17,175 nucleotides of DNA from Ruminococcaceae bacterium UBA4958 (GTDB lineage: Bacteria > Bacillota > Clostridia > Oscillospirales > Acutalibacteraceae): assembly GCA_002397355.1 (NCBI GenBank), contig DHAI01000110.1:27191-44365 (forward strand), read 5' to 3'. Below are positions 1 through 7,217 of this stretch, piece after piece. The notes under the pieces are model-generated. The model saw only the letters and a list, made by a program, of their open reading frames with translations. It was not told where the DNA came from and searched no databases. The first letter of the stretch is position 1, and every line of letters begins with the position of its first letter. Made by a program: the position numbers and the translations under genes.

Positions 1-7
1 CGCGTTG

Positions 8-19
8 TGGTATGATAAT
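8..19 (+). promoter_or_regulatory. Possible extended -10 promoter for ddl
   Basis: A TATGAT hexamer at 11-16 (5 of 6 to consensus) has TG one base before it at 8-9, the extended -10 pattern. The -35 region would lie outside the window. A start near 22-24 would give a leader of about 85 bases before ddl. This is pattern matching only. Confidence 0.35.
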
Positions 20-48
20 GAGTGTCTGTAAGGTTGCGAAGAACCCGT

Positions 49-86
49 CGGCAAGCCTATTTTTCAACCGGCAAAGCTCTTGCCGG
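49..86 (+). other. Competing inverted repeats in ddl leader
   Basis: CCGGCAA at 68-74 and TTGCCGG at 80-86 form a perfect 7-bp hairpin with a five-base loop, ending seven bases before the ddl Shine-Dalgarno sequence (GGAGGA, 93-98). An upstream copy, CGGCAAG at 49-55, can pair instead with CTTGCCG at 79-85, so the two structures exclude each other. A TTTTT run (60-64) follows the upstream copy. I match this to no known riboswitch class. Confidence 0.4.
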
Positions 87-108
87 ATACGCTGGAGGAA
101 GCTTTACG

Positions 109-1197
109 ATGCAAAAGAAAAGAATCGCCGTCCTGTTCGGCGGAGTATCCGCCGAACACGAGGTCTCGCGCGTTTCCGCTTATTCCGTTATGAAAAACCT
201 GCCGGAAGACAAGTACGAGGTCGTCCCGGTGGGCATCACGAAAGACGGGCGCTGGTATCTCTACACCGGCCCCGTCGAAAAGATCCCCACGGGCGAGTGG
301 GAGACGAGCGGCGACGCCGTCCCCGCGTTCGTGTGCCCGGACCGGAGCGTCGGCGGCATTGTCGCGCTGGCGCCCGCGGGCGCGCGGACCGTGAAAGTGG
401 ACTGCGTGTTCCCCGTGCTGCACGGGAGGAACGGAGAAGACGGCACGGTGCAGGGGCTGCTGGAGCTGAGCGGCCTGCCGTTCGTCGGCTGCGGCACCCT
501 GGCCTCCGCCGTCTGCATGGATAAGGCCGTCACCCATTCCCTGCTTTCCAACGCAGGCATTCCCAGCGCAAGGTACCTGTGGTTCTTCCGCTCCAACTAC
601 GCGGGGGAAGGCATCCGGAAAATCCGCACGAAAATCGCGGCTCGGCTCGGCTACCCGGTATTCGTGAAGCCGGCGAACTCCGGCTCTTCCGTCGGCGTGA
701 CGAAAGCGGGCTCGGAGCAGGAGCTCGACGCCGCCGTGGCGGCCGCCGCCGCGGAAAGCGACAAGATCCTCGTGGAGGAGGCGGTCGCCGGCCAGGAAGT
801 GGAATGCGCCGTGCTCGGCAACCGCCGGCCGGAAGCCGCCGGCCCCGTGGGCGAGATCGTCGCCTCCGCCGCTTTCTACGATTACGACGACAAATACAAG
901 TCCGGGAAATCGAAGCTGAACATTCCCGCCCATCTGGACCCGGCCGTGGCGGAGGAGATCCGCTCCGTCGCCGTGCGCGCTTTCCGCACGCTCGGCTGCC
1001 GCGGCTTCGCGCGCGTGGATTTTTTCGTGCGGAACGGCAAAGAGGTCCTTCTGAACGAGTTGAACACCATCCCGGGCTTTACGCCCATCAGCATGTTCCC
1101 GAAGCTCTGGGAGGCGTCCGGCGTCTCTTACGGCGAGCTTCTCGACAGGCTGGTCTGCCTTTCCTTTGACGACGATGCAAAAGACTATAAAAGATAA
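109..1197 (+). CDS. ddl: D-alanine--D-alanine ligase
   Basis: This cytoplasmic ATP-grasp enzyme joins two D-alanines for the peptidoglycan precursor pentapeptide. The 362-residue product has the normal length and these motifs: GGVSAEHEVS (11-20, holding the substrate-contacting Glu), HGRNGEDG (105-112), the ATP-grasp segment VFVKPANSGSSVGVTK (184-199), and NELNTIPGFT (316-325, metal and substrate binding). The omega-loop sequence FYDYDDKY (256-263) carries the Tyr that marks D-Ala-D-Ala ligases rather than VanA-type D-lactate ligases. I chose ATG 109 because GGAGGA lies ten bases upstream and the product then starts MQKKRIAVLFGG, as in the family; an in-frame start further upstream adds about 29 unrelated residues. 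The next gene on the same strand follows after a gap of about 120 bases. Confidence 0.96.
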   Translation: MQKKRIAVLFGGVSAEHEVSRVSAYSVMKNLPEDKYEVVPVGITKDGRWYLYTGPVEKIPTGEWETSGDAVPAFVCPDRSVGGIVALAPAGARTVKVDCVFPVLHGRNGEDGTVQGLLELSGLPFVGCGTLASAVCMDKAVTHSLLSNAGIPSARYLWFFRSNYAGEGIRKIRTKIAARLGYPVFVKPANSGSSVGVTKAGSEQELDAAVAAAAAESDKILVEEAVAGQEVECAVLGNRRPEAAGPVGEIVASAAFYDYDDKYKSGKSKLNIPAHLDPAVAEEIRSVAVRAFRTLGCRGFARVDFFVRNGKEVLLNELNTIPGFTPISMFPKLWEASGVSYGELLDRLVCLSFDDDAKDYKR

Positions 1198-1318
1198 GAA
1201 GACGACAGCGCGGCGTTACCCGCCGCGGCGCAGGACAGCCGTGCATGCCACGGCGCGCAGGATCGGCCGGGCGGTGAACGCCGACCCCGTTTCCCTGCTC
1301 TCCATCCGGGAGAAAAAC

Positions 1319-1759
1319 ATGAAGGAAAACTTTCTCATCTCCATCAGGGGCCGCCAGCAGGTCGACGGCGAATCCGGCGAAATCGAGCTGACCACGCTCG
1401 GCTCCTATATGAAGCGCGGCGGCAGCCGGTACATCGTCTATCAGGACTACGCTTCGGAAGAGGACCGGACGCCGCGCACGTCCATCCTGAAGGTGGAGGG
1501 CGCCTCCCGCCTGACGCTGATGCGAAAGGGCGGCGACAACACCCGCCTGATCCTGGAAAACGGCAAGCGCCACCTCTGCCAGTACGACACCGGCTTCGGC
1601 AGCATGACCGTCGGCGTCTTCACCAGCCGGCTCGACTCGAAGCTGAACGACGAGGGCGGCAGCCTGAACATCAGCTACACGCTGGATATCGATTCCGCGC
1701 TTTCCAGTTTAAATGAATTATTCATTACCGTTAAGGAGGCAAAAAACAGCGATGTCTAA
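1319..1759 (+). CDS. DUF1934 (YwiB-like) beta-barrel protein
   Basis: The 146-residue product is rich in beta strands and matches the DUF1934 family, small calycin-like barrel proteins of Firmicutes without a firmly established role. Typical features are an opening like MKENFLISIRG, a QDYASEEDRT segment near 40-49, RLILENGKRHLCQYDTGFG in the middle, and an N-I-S-Y-T-L-D-I-D end. ATG 1319 is preferred because GGGAG sits about six bases upstream and because the frame upstream of it encodes an arginine-rich stretch unlike the family. Its end overlaps the start of argS by eight bases, so the two are probably translationally coupled; I recall ywiB also lying next to argS in Bacillus subtilis. The gene may be only co-transcribed with argS rather than functionally tied to it. 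Confidence 0.88.
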   Translation: MKENFLISIRGRQQVDGESGEIELTTLGSYMKRGGSRYIVYQDYASEEDRTPRTSILKVEGASRLTLMRKGGDNTRLILENGKRHLCQYDTGFGSMTVGVFTSRLDSKLNDEGGSLNISYTLDIDSALSSLNELFITVKEAKNSDV

Positions 1760-3446
1760 AATCGAACTGCAGGCAACCGAAAATCTGAAAGGCGCGATCG
1801 CCGGCGCTTTCCATCAGTGCATGGAAACCGGAGCGCTCCCCAGGGCCGAGATTCCCGACTTCACGGTGGAAACCCCCACGGACAGCACCCATGGCGACCG
1901 GGCCTCCAACGCGGCGATGGTCGGCGCAAAAGCCTTCCGCATGCCGCCGCGCAAGATCGCCGAGGCGATTCAGAAGAACGTCGACCTGAGCGGCACCTAT
2001 TTCGACCGCTGCGAGATCGCCGGGCCGGGCTTCCTGAACTTCTTTTTCAGCCGCAGGTTTTACGGCGACGTGATCAAGGAGATCCTCCGGGCGGGGCCGG
2101 AATACGGCCGCAGCGATTTCGGCAAAAAGGAAAAGGTGATGGTGGAGTTCGTCTCCGCCAACCCGACCGGGCCGATGCACATGGGCAACGCGCGCGGCGG
2201 CGCCCTCGGCGACTGCCTCGCCTCCGTGCTGGACGCGGCCGGCTACCAGGCCTACCGCGAGTTCTATATCAACGACTACGGCGCGCAGATCGAGAAATTC
2301 GGCCGTTCGCTCGGCGCGCGCTATATCCAGCTTTACAAGGGAGAGGACGCGGTGGAGTTCCCCGAGGACGGCTACCACGGCGACGACATCAGGGAGCGCG
2401 CGAAGGGATTTGCGGACATCCACGGCGACAAGTACCTGAACGTTCCGGCTGAAGAGCGCGACCAGGCGCTGATCGACTACGCCCTCCCGAAAAACATCGA
2501 AAAGATGCGCGCGGACCTCGAAAAATACCGCATCGTCTACGACAAATGGTTCGCCGAAAGCACGCTGCACAAGGACGGGGAGCTGGAGGAAGCCATCCAG
2601 CGCCTGACGGACCGCGGCATGACCTATCAGAAGGACGGGGCTCTGTGGTACAAAGCCACGGCGATCGGCGGCGAAAAAGACGAAGTGCTGGTCCGCCAGG
2701 ACGGAACCTCCACTTACTTCGCCGCGGACATCGCATACCACTACAATAAATTCGTCAAGCGCGGCTTCGACCGCGTCATCAACATCTGGGGCGCCGACCA
2801 CCACGGCCATGTGGCGCGCATGAAGGGCGCCATGGACGCGCTCGGCATCGGCGGCAACCGCCTCGACATCATTCTGATCCAGCTGGTGCGCCTCGTGAGC
2901 GGCGGCCAAATCGTCCGCATGAGCAAGCGCACCGGCAAAATGATCCAGCTCGCCGACCTGCTGGACGAAGTCCCGGTCGACGCGGCGCGTTTCTTCTTCA
3001 ATCTGCGCGAAGCCTCCTCCCAGCTCGACTTCGACATGGACCTTGCCGTCAAGCGGGACAACCAGAACCCGGTTTACTATGTGCAGTACGCCTACGCGCG
3101 CATCTGCAGCCTGCTGAAAAACCTGGCGGAGGAAGGCATCAAACCGCGCCCCTGCACGGACGAAGAGCTTGCGCTGCTGACCAGGCCGGAAGAAACGGAG
3201 CTGATCCGCCAGCTCTCCGTCTGCACCGGCGAGATCATCGCCTCCGCGCGCGACTACGACCCCGCCCGCATGATGCGCTACCTGATCGCGCTGGCAACGA
3301 CGTTCCACAAATTCTATACCGCCTGCCGCGTCAAGGGCGAACGCGAAAGCCTGATGCAGGCGCGGCTGAACCTCTGCGTGGCGACTTCCATCGTGCTGAA
3401 GAACATCCTCACCATGTTTAAGATCACCGCGCCGGAGGCCATGTGA
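1752..3446 (+). CDS. argS: Arginyl-tRNA synthetase
   Basis: This class I aminoacyl-tRNA synthetase charges tRNA-Arg with arginine in the cytoplasm. The 564-residue product has the N-terminal additional domain (about 1-110, with DRASNAAM at 49-56), the HIGH-type signature HMGN at 143-146 within SANPTGPMHMGNARGG, and a Rossmann catalytic core including NIWGADHHGH. The KMSKS-type loop MSKRTG is at 390-395. A helical DALR anticodon-binding domain ends with the usual HKFY-ACRV and PEAM-like terminus. The start is ATG 1752, inside the end of the DUF1934 gene. Its AAGGAGG (1733-1739) is twelve bases upstream; an earlier in-frame ATG at 1713 would place that site inside the coding sequence. The next gene begins 27 bases after the stop and may share the transcript. 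Confidence 0.97.
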   Translation: MSKIELQATENLKGAIAGAFHQCMETGALPRAEIPDFTVETPTDSTHGDRASNAAMVGAKAFRMPPRKIAEAIQKNVDLSGTYFDRCEIAGPGFLNFFFSRRFYGDVIKEILRAGPEYGRSDFGKKEKVMVEFVSANPTGPMHMGNARGGALGDCLASVLDAAGYQAYREFYINDYGAQIEKFGRSLGARYIQLYKGEDAVEFPEDGYHGDDIRERAKGFADIHGDKYLNVPAEERDQALIDYALPKNIEKMRADLEKYRIVYDKWFAESTLHKDGELEEAIQRLTDRGMTYQKDGALWYKATAIGGEKDEVLVRQDGTSTYFAADIAYHYNKFVKRGFDRVINIWGADHHGHVARMKGAMDALGIGGNRLDIILIQLVRLVSGGQIVRMSKRTGKMIQLADLLDEVPVDAARFFFNLREASSQLDFDMDLAVKRDNQNPVYYVQYAYARICSLLKNLAEEGIKPRPCTDEELALLTRPEETELIRQLSVCTGEIIASARDYDPARMMRYLIALATTFHKFYTACRVKGERESLMQARLNLCVATSIVLKNILTMFKITAPEAM

Positions 3447-3473
3447 ACGAAAGGATCTCGGTGCAATACAGAT

Positions 3474-4607
3474 ATGGGCTTACCCTCTGAGCTGCCTCTG
3501 CTGTTCGACGCCGGAATTTTACCGGAGCGGGGGGACACGTTTTCCTCCCGCGCAAATGAATGCAAAAAAGCCGGCGCGGACGCCGTGTGCGTTCCCGCCG
3601 CCGATACCGAATCGGTCTTTTTCCCGGAAGCGGCCTCCAACGAGGAATGCACGGCCCGCACCGCCGCGCGGGTAGCTGCCGCACGCGCCGCCGGAGCTTC
3701 CGCAACGGGCTGCGCCCTGGGGCCGACCGGGCTGCTGGTCCCCCCGTCGGGGGAAAGCGACTTCGAGGACATCTGCGCCGTCCGCCGGGGCCAGGTTTCG
3801 GCCGTGTGCGAAGCGAATGCGGATTTTCTGCTGCTGGACCGGCAGACGTCCCTCGCGAATATGCGCGCGGCGATTCTGACCGCCCGCGGGACGAATCTTC
3901 CGGTCCTCGCCTGCTGCGACCTGAGAGACGCCGCCGACAGGGACGCGCAGAGCGACTTTCTCCCGGCGCTCGTCACCTTGCAGGCGATGGGGGCCGCAGC
4001 GGTCGGCTTCCGCGGAATTCCCGGGGCGGACCTTCTTGAAACGGTCCGCGAGGCGTTCCCCTGCGCCAGCGTCCCCCTCCTCCTGATTGCGGACGCGGCG
4101 CCGGACATGACTCCCGCGCAGTACGCGGAAGCGGCGCGGCCCTTCCTGGACGCGGGCGTGCGGCTCGTCGGCTGCGGGCAGGGCGCGACGCCGCTTCATC
4201 TGCGGGCGCTGTGCGACCAGGTAAAAAAATACGGCCCTCCGGAGATTCCCGAAGGGCGGGGCGGCAACATCGCCGCAACGGAGCACGAGGTGTTCTTCCT
4301 GGGCGAAGACATCGAATTCAGCAGCCCGATCACCTGCTCCACTTCCCTCAGCGACAAGCTGATCGCGCTGGAGGACGAGCGGATTTCCGCCGCGCTGGTC
4401 AAAGTGGAAAGCGTCGACGACGCCGTTTTCCTGGGGAAGCACGGCTCCGTGGCCAGGCTCCCCATCGCCGTGCTGGCGGACAGCGCCACCATCCTGGAAG
4501 CCGCGCTCCGCTATTTTCAGGGGCGGCTGCTCGTGGATTCGCGGTCTCCGGTGGAACGCGAAGTCCTGGAACCTCTTGCATCGAAATACGGGGCGATCAT
4601 TTATTGA
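3474..4607 (+). CDS. MetH-like protein lacking zinc ligands
   Basis: The 377-residue product resembles the N-terminal half of cobalamin-dependent methionine synthase. Residues 7-250 look like a homocysteine S-methyltransferase barrel (LPLLFDAG at 7-14, ALGPTGLLVPP at 81-91, MRAAILTAR at 130-138, RLVGCGQGATP at 230-240). Residues about 265-377 look like the beginning of a pterin-binding domain (YFQGRLLVDS at 347-356, KYGAIIY at the end), cut short. The three zinc cysteines of the family are absent: the INC position reads FRG (179-181), and GGCCGT reads GCGQGA (233-238). The TNTF substrate motif is also replaced (PAAD, 41-44). I infer that it is not an ordinary zinc methyltransferase. ATG 3474 is the first start after an in-frame stop; the AAAGGA at 3450-3455 is rather far away. 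The end overlaps the next, convergent gene by eleven bases. Confidence 0.72.
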   Translation: MGLPSELPLLFDAGILPERGDTFSSRANECKKAGADAVCVPAADTESVFFPEAASNEECTARTAARVAAARAAGASATGCALGPTGLLVPPSGESDFEDICAVRRGQVSAVCEANADFLLLDRQTSLANMRAAILTARGTNLPVLACCDLRDAADRDAQSDFLPALVTLQAMGAAAVGFRGIPGADLLETVREAFPCASVPLLLIADAAPDMTPAQYAEAARPFLDAGVRLVGCGQGATPLHLRALCDQVKKYGPPEIPEGRGGNIAATEHEVFFLGEDIEFSSPITCSTSLSDKLIALEDERISAALVKVESVDDAVFLGKHGSVARLPIAVLADSATILEAALRYFQGRLLVDSRSPVEREVLEPLASKYGAIIY

Positions 4608-4824
4608 GGTCGTCCCGCTTTTCTTTTTCCGCGTCCGGCCGCTCCCCTTTCGGCTCCTCCCAGGTGGGGAACGCGATGGCCGCCGCGCCGAGGGCAAAGC
4701 AGCAGGCGAGGCACGCCGAAAGGACGGCCCAGCGGGTGATCTCGAACGGGCCCAGCACCATGGACAGGATCATCAGCACAAAGCCGACGCCAAACAGGAC
4801 ATTCGCAACGACAGCATCGCTCAT
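4597..4824 (-). CDS. Small two-helix membrane protein
   Basis: I do not recognise this 75-residue protein. It has two predicted membrane segments, about residues 6-24 and 33-52, joined by a short turn (PFEITR), then a charged tail of roughly 23 residues (WEEPKGERPDAEKEKRDD). It is tiny, hydrophobic and Cys-containing in the second helix (ACLACC). ATG 4824 lies five bases after the rsmA stop, and AAAGGAA at the rsmA end can serve as ribosome site, so it is very likely the last gene of the rsmA transcript. Its stop codon lies inside the end of the convergent MetH-like gene. A role in membrane assembly or as a subunit cannot be decided from sequence. Confidence 0.72.
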   Translation of the reverse strand: MSDAVVANVLFGVGFVLMILSMVLGPFEITRWAVLSACLACCFALGAAAIAFPTWEEPKGERPDAEKEKRDDLNK

Positions 4825-4829
4825 CGCTC

Positions 4830-5690
4830 TCACGTTTCCTTTCCCAACAGCAGGCCCGCGAGCGCCGCAAGCCCGTCCATCCTCAGCTCTTCGGCGCGGG
4901 CCGTGGCCGGGATCCCCGCCTTTCGGAACGCTTCCGCCACCCGCTCCTTCGGCAGGCCCAGGCCGGACGAAATGGAGTTGACGGCCATTTTCCTCCGCAT
5001 GAGGAACGCCGCCTTCACCAGCCGGAAAAACGCCTTTTCGTCCGGAACCCGGACGGGCGGCTCCCGGCGCACGTCCATGCGCAGCACGGCGGAGTCCACG
5101 TCCGGCCGGGGGAAAAAGCAGCCGCGCCCCACCTCGAACAGGATCCTGGGCTCCGCGTAATACCGCACCGCGGCGCTCACCGCGCCGCACGCGCGCGTGC
5201 CCGGCTCGGCGCAGAGCCGCTGCGCGGCTTCCTTCTGCACCATCACCGTAAGGGAGGAAAACGGGATTTTTTCTTCCAGGACGCTCAGGATGACCGGCGA
5301 AGTGATATAATACGGCAGATTGGCGCATAGGATTCCATTTAGGCCGTCCAATTCCTTTCGGAGCAGTTCTTTCAGGTCGAGCTTCCTCACGTCGCCCCAC
5401 ACGAGCCTCACGTTGGGGCAGCCTGCCAGCGTTTCGCGCAGCACAGGCTCCAGCGCGCGGTCCAGCTCCACGGCGACGACTTTCTCCGCGCGGGCCGCGA
5501 GCTCCCTGGTGAGCACGCCCACGCCGGGGCCGATCTCCAGGACGCCCACGCCGCGCCCCGCGCCGGAAAGCTCCGCCATCCTCGGGCAGACGGACGGGTC
5601 CACGATGAAGTTCTGCCCGAGGGAACGGGAAAACCGGAAACCGTGGCGGGCAAGAACCGCCCGCACCGTGCCGAGATCTGAAAGATCCAT
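4830..5690 (-). CDS. rsmA: 16S rRNA dimethyladenosine transferase RsmA/KsgA
   Basis: This enzyme uses S-adenosylmethionine to dimethylate the two adjacent adenines near the 3' end of 16S rRNA (A1518 and A1519 in E. coli numbering) during small-subunit maturation. The 286-residue product shows SLGQNFIVD (23-31), the SAM-binding LEIGPGVGVLT (51-61), VELD (74-77) and the catalytic NLPYYIT (124-130), followed by the C-terminal FFPRPDVDSAV segment. Two in-frame ATGs exist. The one at 5702 directly abuts the GGAGG (5703-5707) with no spacer, so I prefer 5690, twelve bases away, which also gives the usual distance to LGQNF. A consensus -10 lies just upstream. It is followed by the small membrane protein gene. 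Confidence 0.95.
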   Translation of the reverse strand: MDLSDLGTVRAVLARHGFRFSRSLGQNFIVDPSVCPRMAELSGAGRGVGVLEIGPGVGVLTRELAARAEKVVAVELDRALEPVLRETLAGCPNVRLVWGDVRKLDLKELLRKELDGLNGILCANLPYYITSPVILSVLEEKIPFSSLTVMVQKEAAQRLCAEPGTRACGAVSAAVRYYAEPRILFEVGRGCFFPRPDVDSAVLRMDVRREPPVRVPDEKAFFRLVKAAFLMRRKMAVNSISSGLGLPKERVAEAFRKAGIPATARAEELRMDGLAALAGLLLGKET

Positions 5691-5722
5691 CGATGCCGCC
5701 ATCCTCCGAAATTGATGGTACT

Positions 5723-5751
5723 ATTATAACACGGAGAACGGGAAAATTCCA
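5723..5751 (-). promoter_or_regulatory. Probable rsmA promoter
   Basis: On the minus strand a perfect TATAAT (plus positions 5723-5728) lies 17 bases from a weak -35 TGGAAT (5746-5751, 3 of 6). Transcription starting near 5716 would give a leader of about 25 bases with the GGAGG in it. I found no equally good promoter for the divergent deaminase gene. Confidence 0.55.
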
Positions 5752-5793
5752 TTCCCGCTCCCGCATTCAGGGAAAAGGAGCTGTCAGCCCGCC

Positions 5794-6282
5794 ATGCAGA
5801 GAACAGACAAGACCAATTATTACCTCGACATCGCCGAAACGGTGCTGGAGCGCGGCACCTGCCTGCGGCGGAACTTCGGCGCCATCATCGTGAACCACGA
5901 TGAGATCGTTTCTTCCGGCTACACCGGCGCGCCGCGGGGGCGGAAAAACTGTATCGACCTCGGCTACTGCGTGCGGGAAACGCTCGGCGTGCCCCGCGGC
6001 GAACGCTACGAGCTGTGCCGCTCCGTCCACGCCGAGATGAACGCGATCATCTCGGCGTCCCGCGGCGATATGATCGGAGCGACGCTGTACCTGGTGGGCC
6101 GGGAGGCAAAAACGGGCGCGTACGTCGCCAACCCTGCGCCGTGCTCCATGTGCAAGCGCCTCATCATCAACGCGGGCATCCGCCGCGTGGTGGCGCGCAC
6201 GGGAAAAGCGGCGTTTACGGTAACGGACGTAAACTCCTGGGTGGAAAACGACGACTCCCTGAGCGGGAGGTTCGGTTACTGA
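5794..6282 (+). CDS. dCMP deaminase (ComEB-like)
   Basis: The 162-residue product belongs to the zinc-dependent cytidine/deoxycytidylate deaminase fold. It shows GTCLRRNFGAIIV (21-33), GYTGAPRGRKNC (42-53, the nucleotide-binding loop typical of dCMP deaminases), the catalytic HAE (79-81) and PCSMC (116-120); His79, Cys117 and Cys120 should hold the zinc and Glu80 is the proton shuttle. Deamination of dCMP gives dUMP, the thymidylate synthase substrate. The GYTG and GERYELC context argues against tRNA adenosine deaminase (TadA) or free cytidine deaminase. AAGGAG at 5775-5780 lies 13 bases upstream of the only plausible ATG. The acyltransferase gene follows on the same strand after 85 bases. 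Confidence 0.9.
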   Translation: MQRTDKTNYYLDIAETVLERGTCLRRNFGAIIVNHDEIVSSGYTGAPRGRKNCIDLGYCVRETLGVPRGERYELCRSVHAEMNAIISASRGDMIGATLYLVGREAKTGAYVANPAPCSMCKRLIINAGIRRVVARTGKAAFTVTDVNSWVENDDSLSGRFGY

Positions 6283-6367
6283 CATCGCGCCCTGCGCTTC
6301 CGGTTGATTTTCCGTCCCATCCGGCGGGGAACCGGATTTCAATTTGAAGATTTGGAAAGTGAACGGA

Positions 6368-7192
6368 ATGAAGAGGACAGTCTGCTACCGGGACGAATGG
6401 AACGACGATTTCTCCCCGTCGAAAGGGAAAATCAAATTGAAAAAGGTCGAGGCCGATTTCCCTTACGAGCATAAAGGCATTCTCTGGAATGCGGCGGGTT
6501 TTTTCCTTTACCGCCTGGTCGCGACGCCGCTCGTTTTTCTGTTCTGCAAGATTACATACGGTCTGCGGGTGAGGAACCGCCGGAACCTTCGGAAGCTCCG
6601 CGGCGGCTTCTTTTTGTACGCGAACCACACCAACATGCTCCTGGATTCGTTTTTCCCCACGCTGATCTCTTTTCCTCGCAGATGCAGCATCCTCACCTCG
6701 GCCGACGCGGTGTCGATCCCCGGCCTGCGGAACGTGGTGCAGATGCTGGGCGGGATCCCCCTGCCGCAGACGCCGACGGGCGGGAAAAGATTCCTCGCGT
6801 GCCTCCACGGGCGCGCCATGCGCCGCCAGGCGGTGATGGTCTATCCGGAAGCGCACGTCTGGCAGTATTACAACGGCGTCCGGCCGTTCCGGGACGGTTC
6901 CTTCGCGTACCCCGTGCGCGAGAACCTGCCGGTGGTCGGCGCGGCCGTGGTCTACCGGCCGCGGAGGTTTCTCAAAAATCTGCCTCCCCTGGCGACCGTC
7001 GTCATCGGCAAGCCGGTTTACCCGGACCGGACGGTCTCCAAAAGGGAGGCGAGGCGCAGGCTGCGCGACGAGATCTACCGCTATCTGAGCGGGACGGTGA
7101 AAAAAGAAAACAGCTTCGCATTCGTCCGATACGTCAAGGCGGCGGGGCCGGCGGAGGAAGCGCGGCAGGGGCCTTCCCGCCCGGACGCGTGA
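6368..7192 (+). CDS. PlsC-like lysophospholipid acyltransferase
   Basis: The 274-residue product looks like a membrane-bound glycerophospholipid acyltransferase, the type that acylates lysophosphatidic acid or a related lipid at the cytoplasmic membrane. It has a hydrophobic segment at about 41-60, then FLYANHTNMLLD (82-93). His87 and Asp93 form the catalytic pair, but they are five rather than four residues apart. The second signature is VYPEAHVWQYYNGVRPF (158-174) in place of the common FPEGTR. I believe this variant defines a Clostridia subfamily. ATG 6368 gives MKRTVCYRDEWNDDF, the start I expect for that subfamily, with GGAAAG eight bases upstream; a TTG at 6344 would add eight residues. 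The exact acyl acceptor cannot be told. It converges on leuB with 25 bases between. Confidence 0.82.
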   Translation: MKRTVCYRDEWNDDFSPSKGKIKLKKVEADFPYEHKGILWNAAGFFLYRLVATPLVFLFCKITYGLRVRNRRNLRKLRGGFFLYANHTNMLLDSFFPTLISFPRRCSILTSADAVSIPGLRNVVQMLGGIPLPQTPTGGKRFLACLHGRAMRRQAVMVYPEAHVWQYYNGVRPFRDGSFAYPVRENLPVVGAAVVYRPRRFLKNLPPLATVVIGKPVYPDRTVSKREARRRLRDEIYRYLSGTVKKENSFAFVRYVKAAGPAEEARQGPSRPDA

Positions 7193-7217
7193 CCTCGCGC
7201 TTTCTCCGTCTTTTGGT

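Noticed and set aside
1198..1318. Extra coding sequence in front of the DUF1934 gene
   Set aside because: The in-frame extension is arginine-rich and overlaps ddl; the family start is at 1319.
1731..3308. Long open frame antisense to argS (525 codons)
   Set aside because: A shadow typical of GC-rich genes; the plus strand encodes a clear arginyl-tRNA synthetase.
4825..5766. Long minus-strand frame overlapping rsmA
   Set aside because: Only its last 75 codons look like a protein; the rest is a frame-shifted reading of rsmA, rich in Arg, Gly and Pro.
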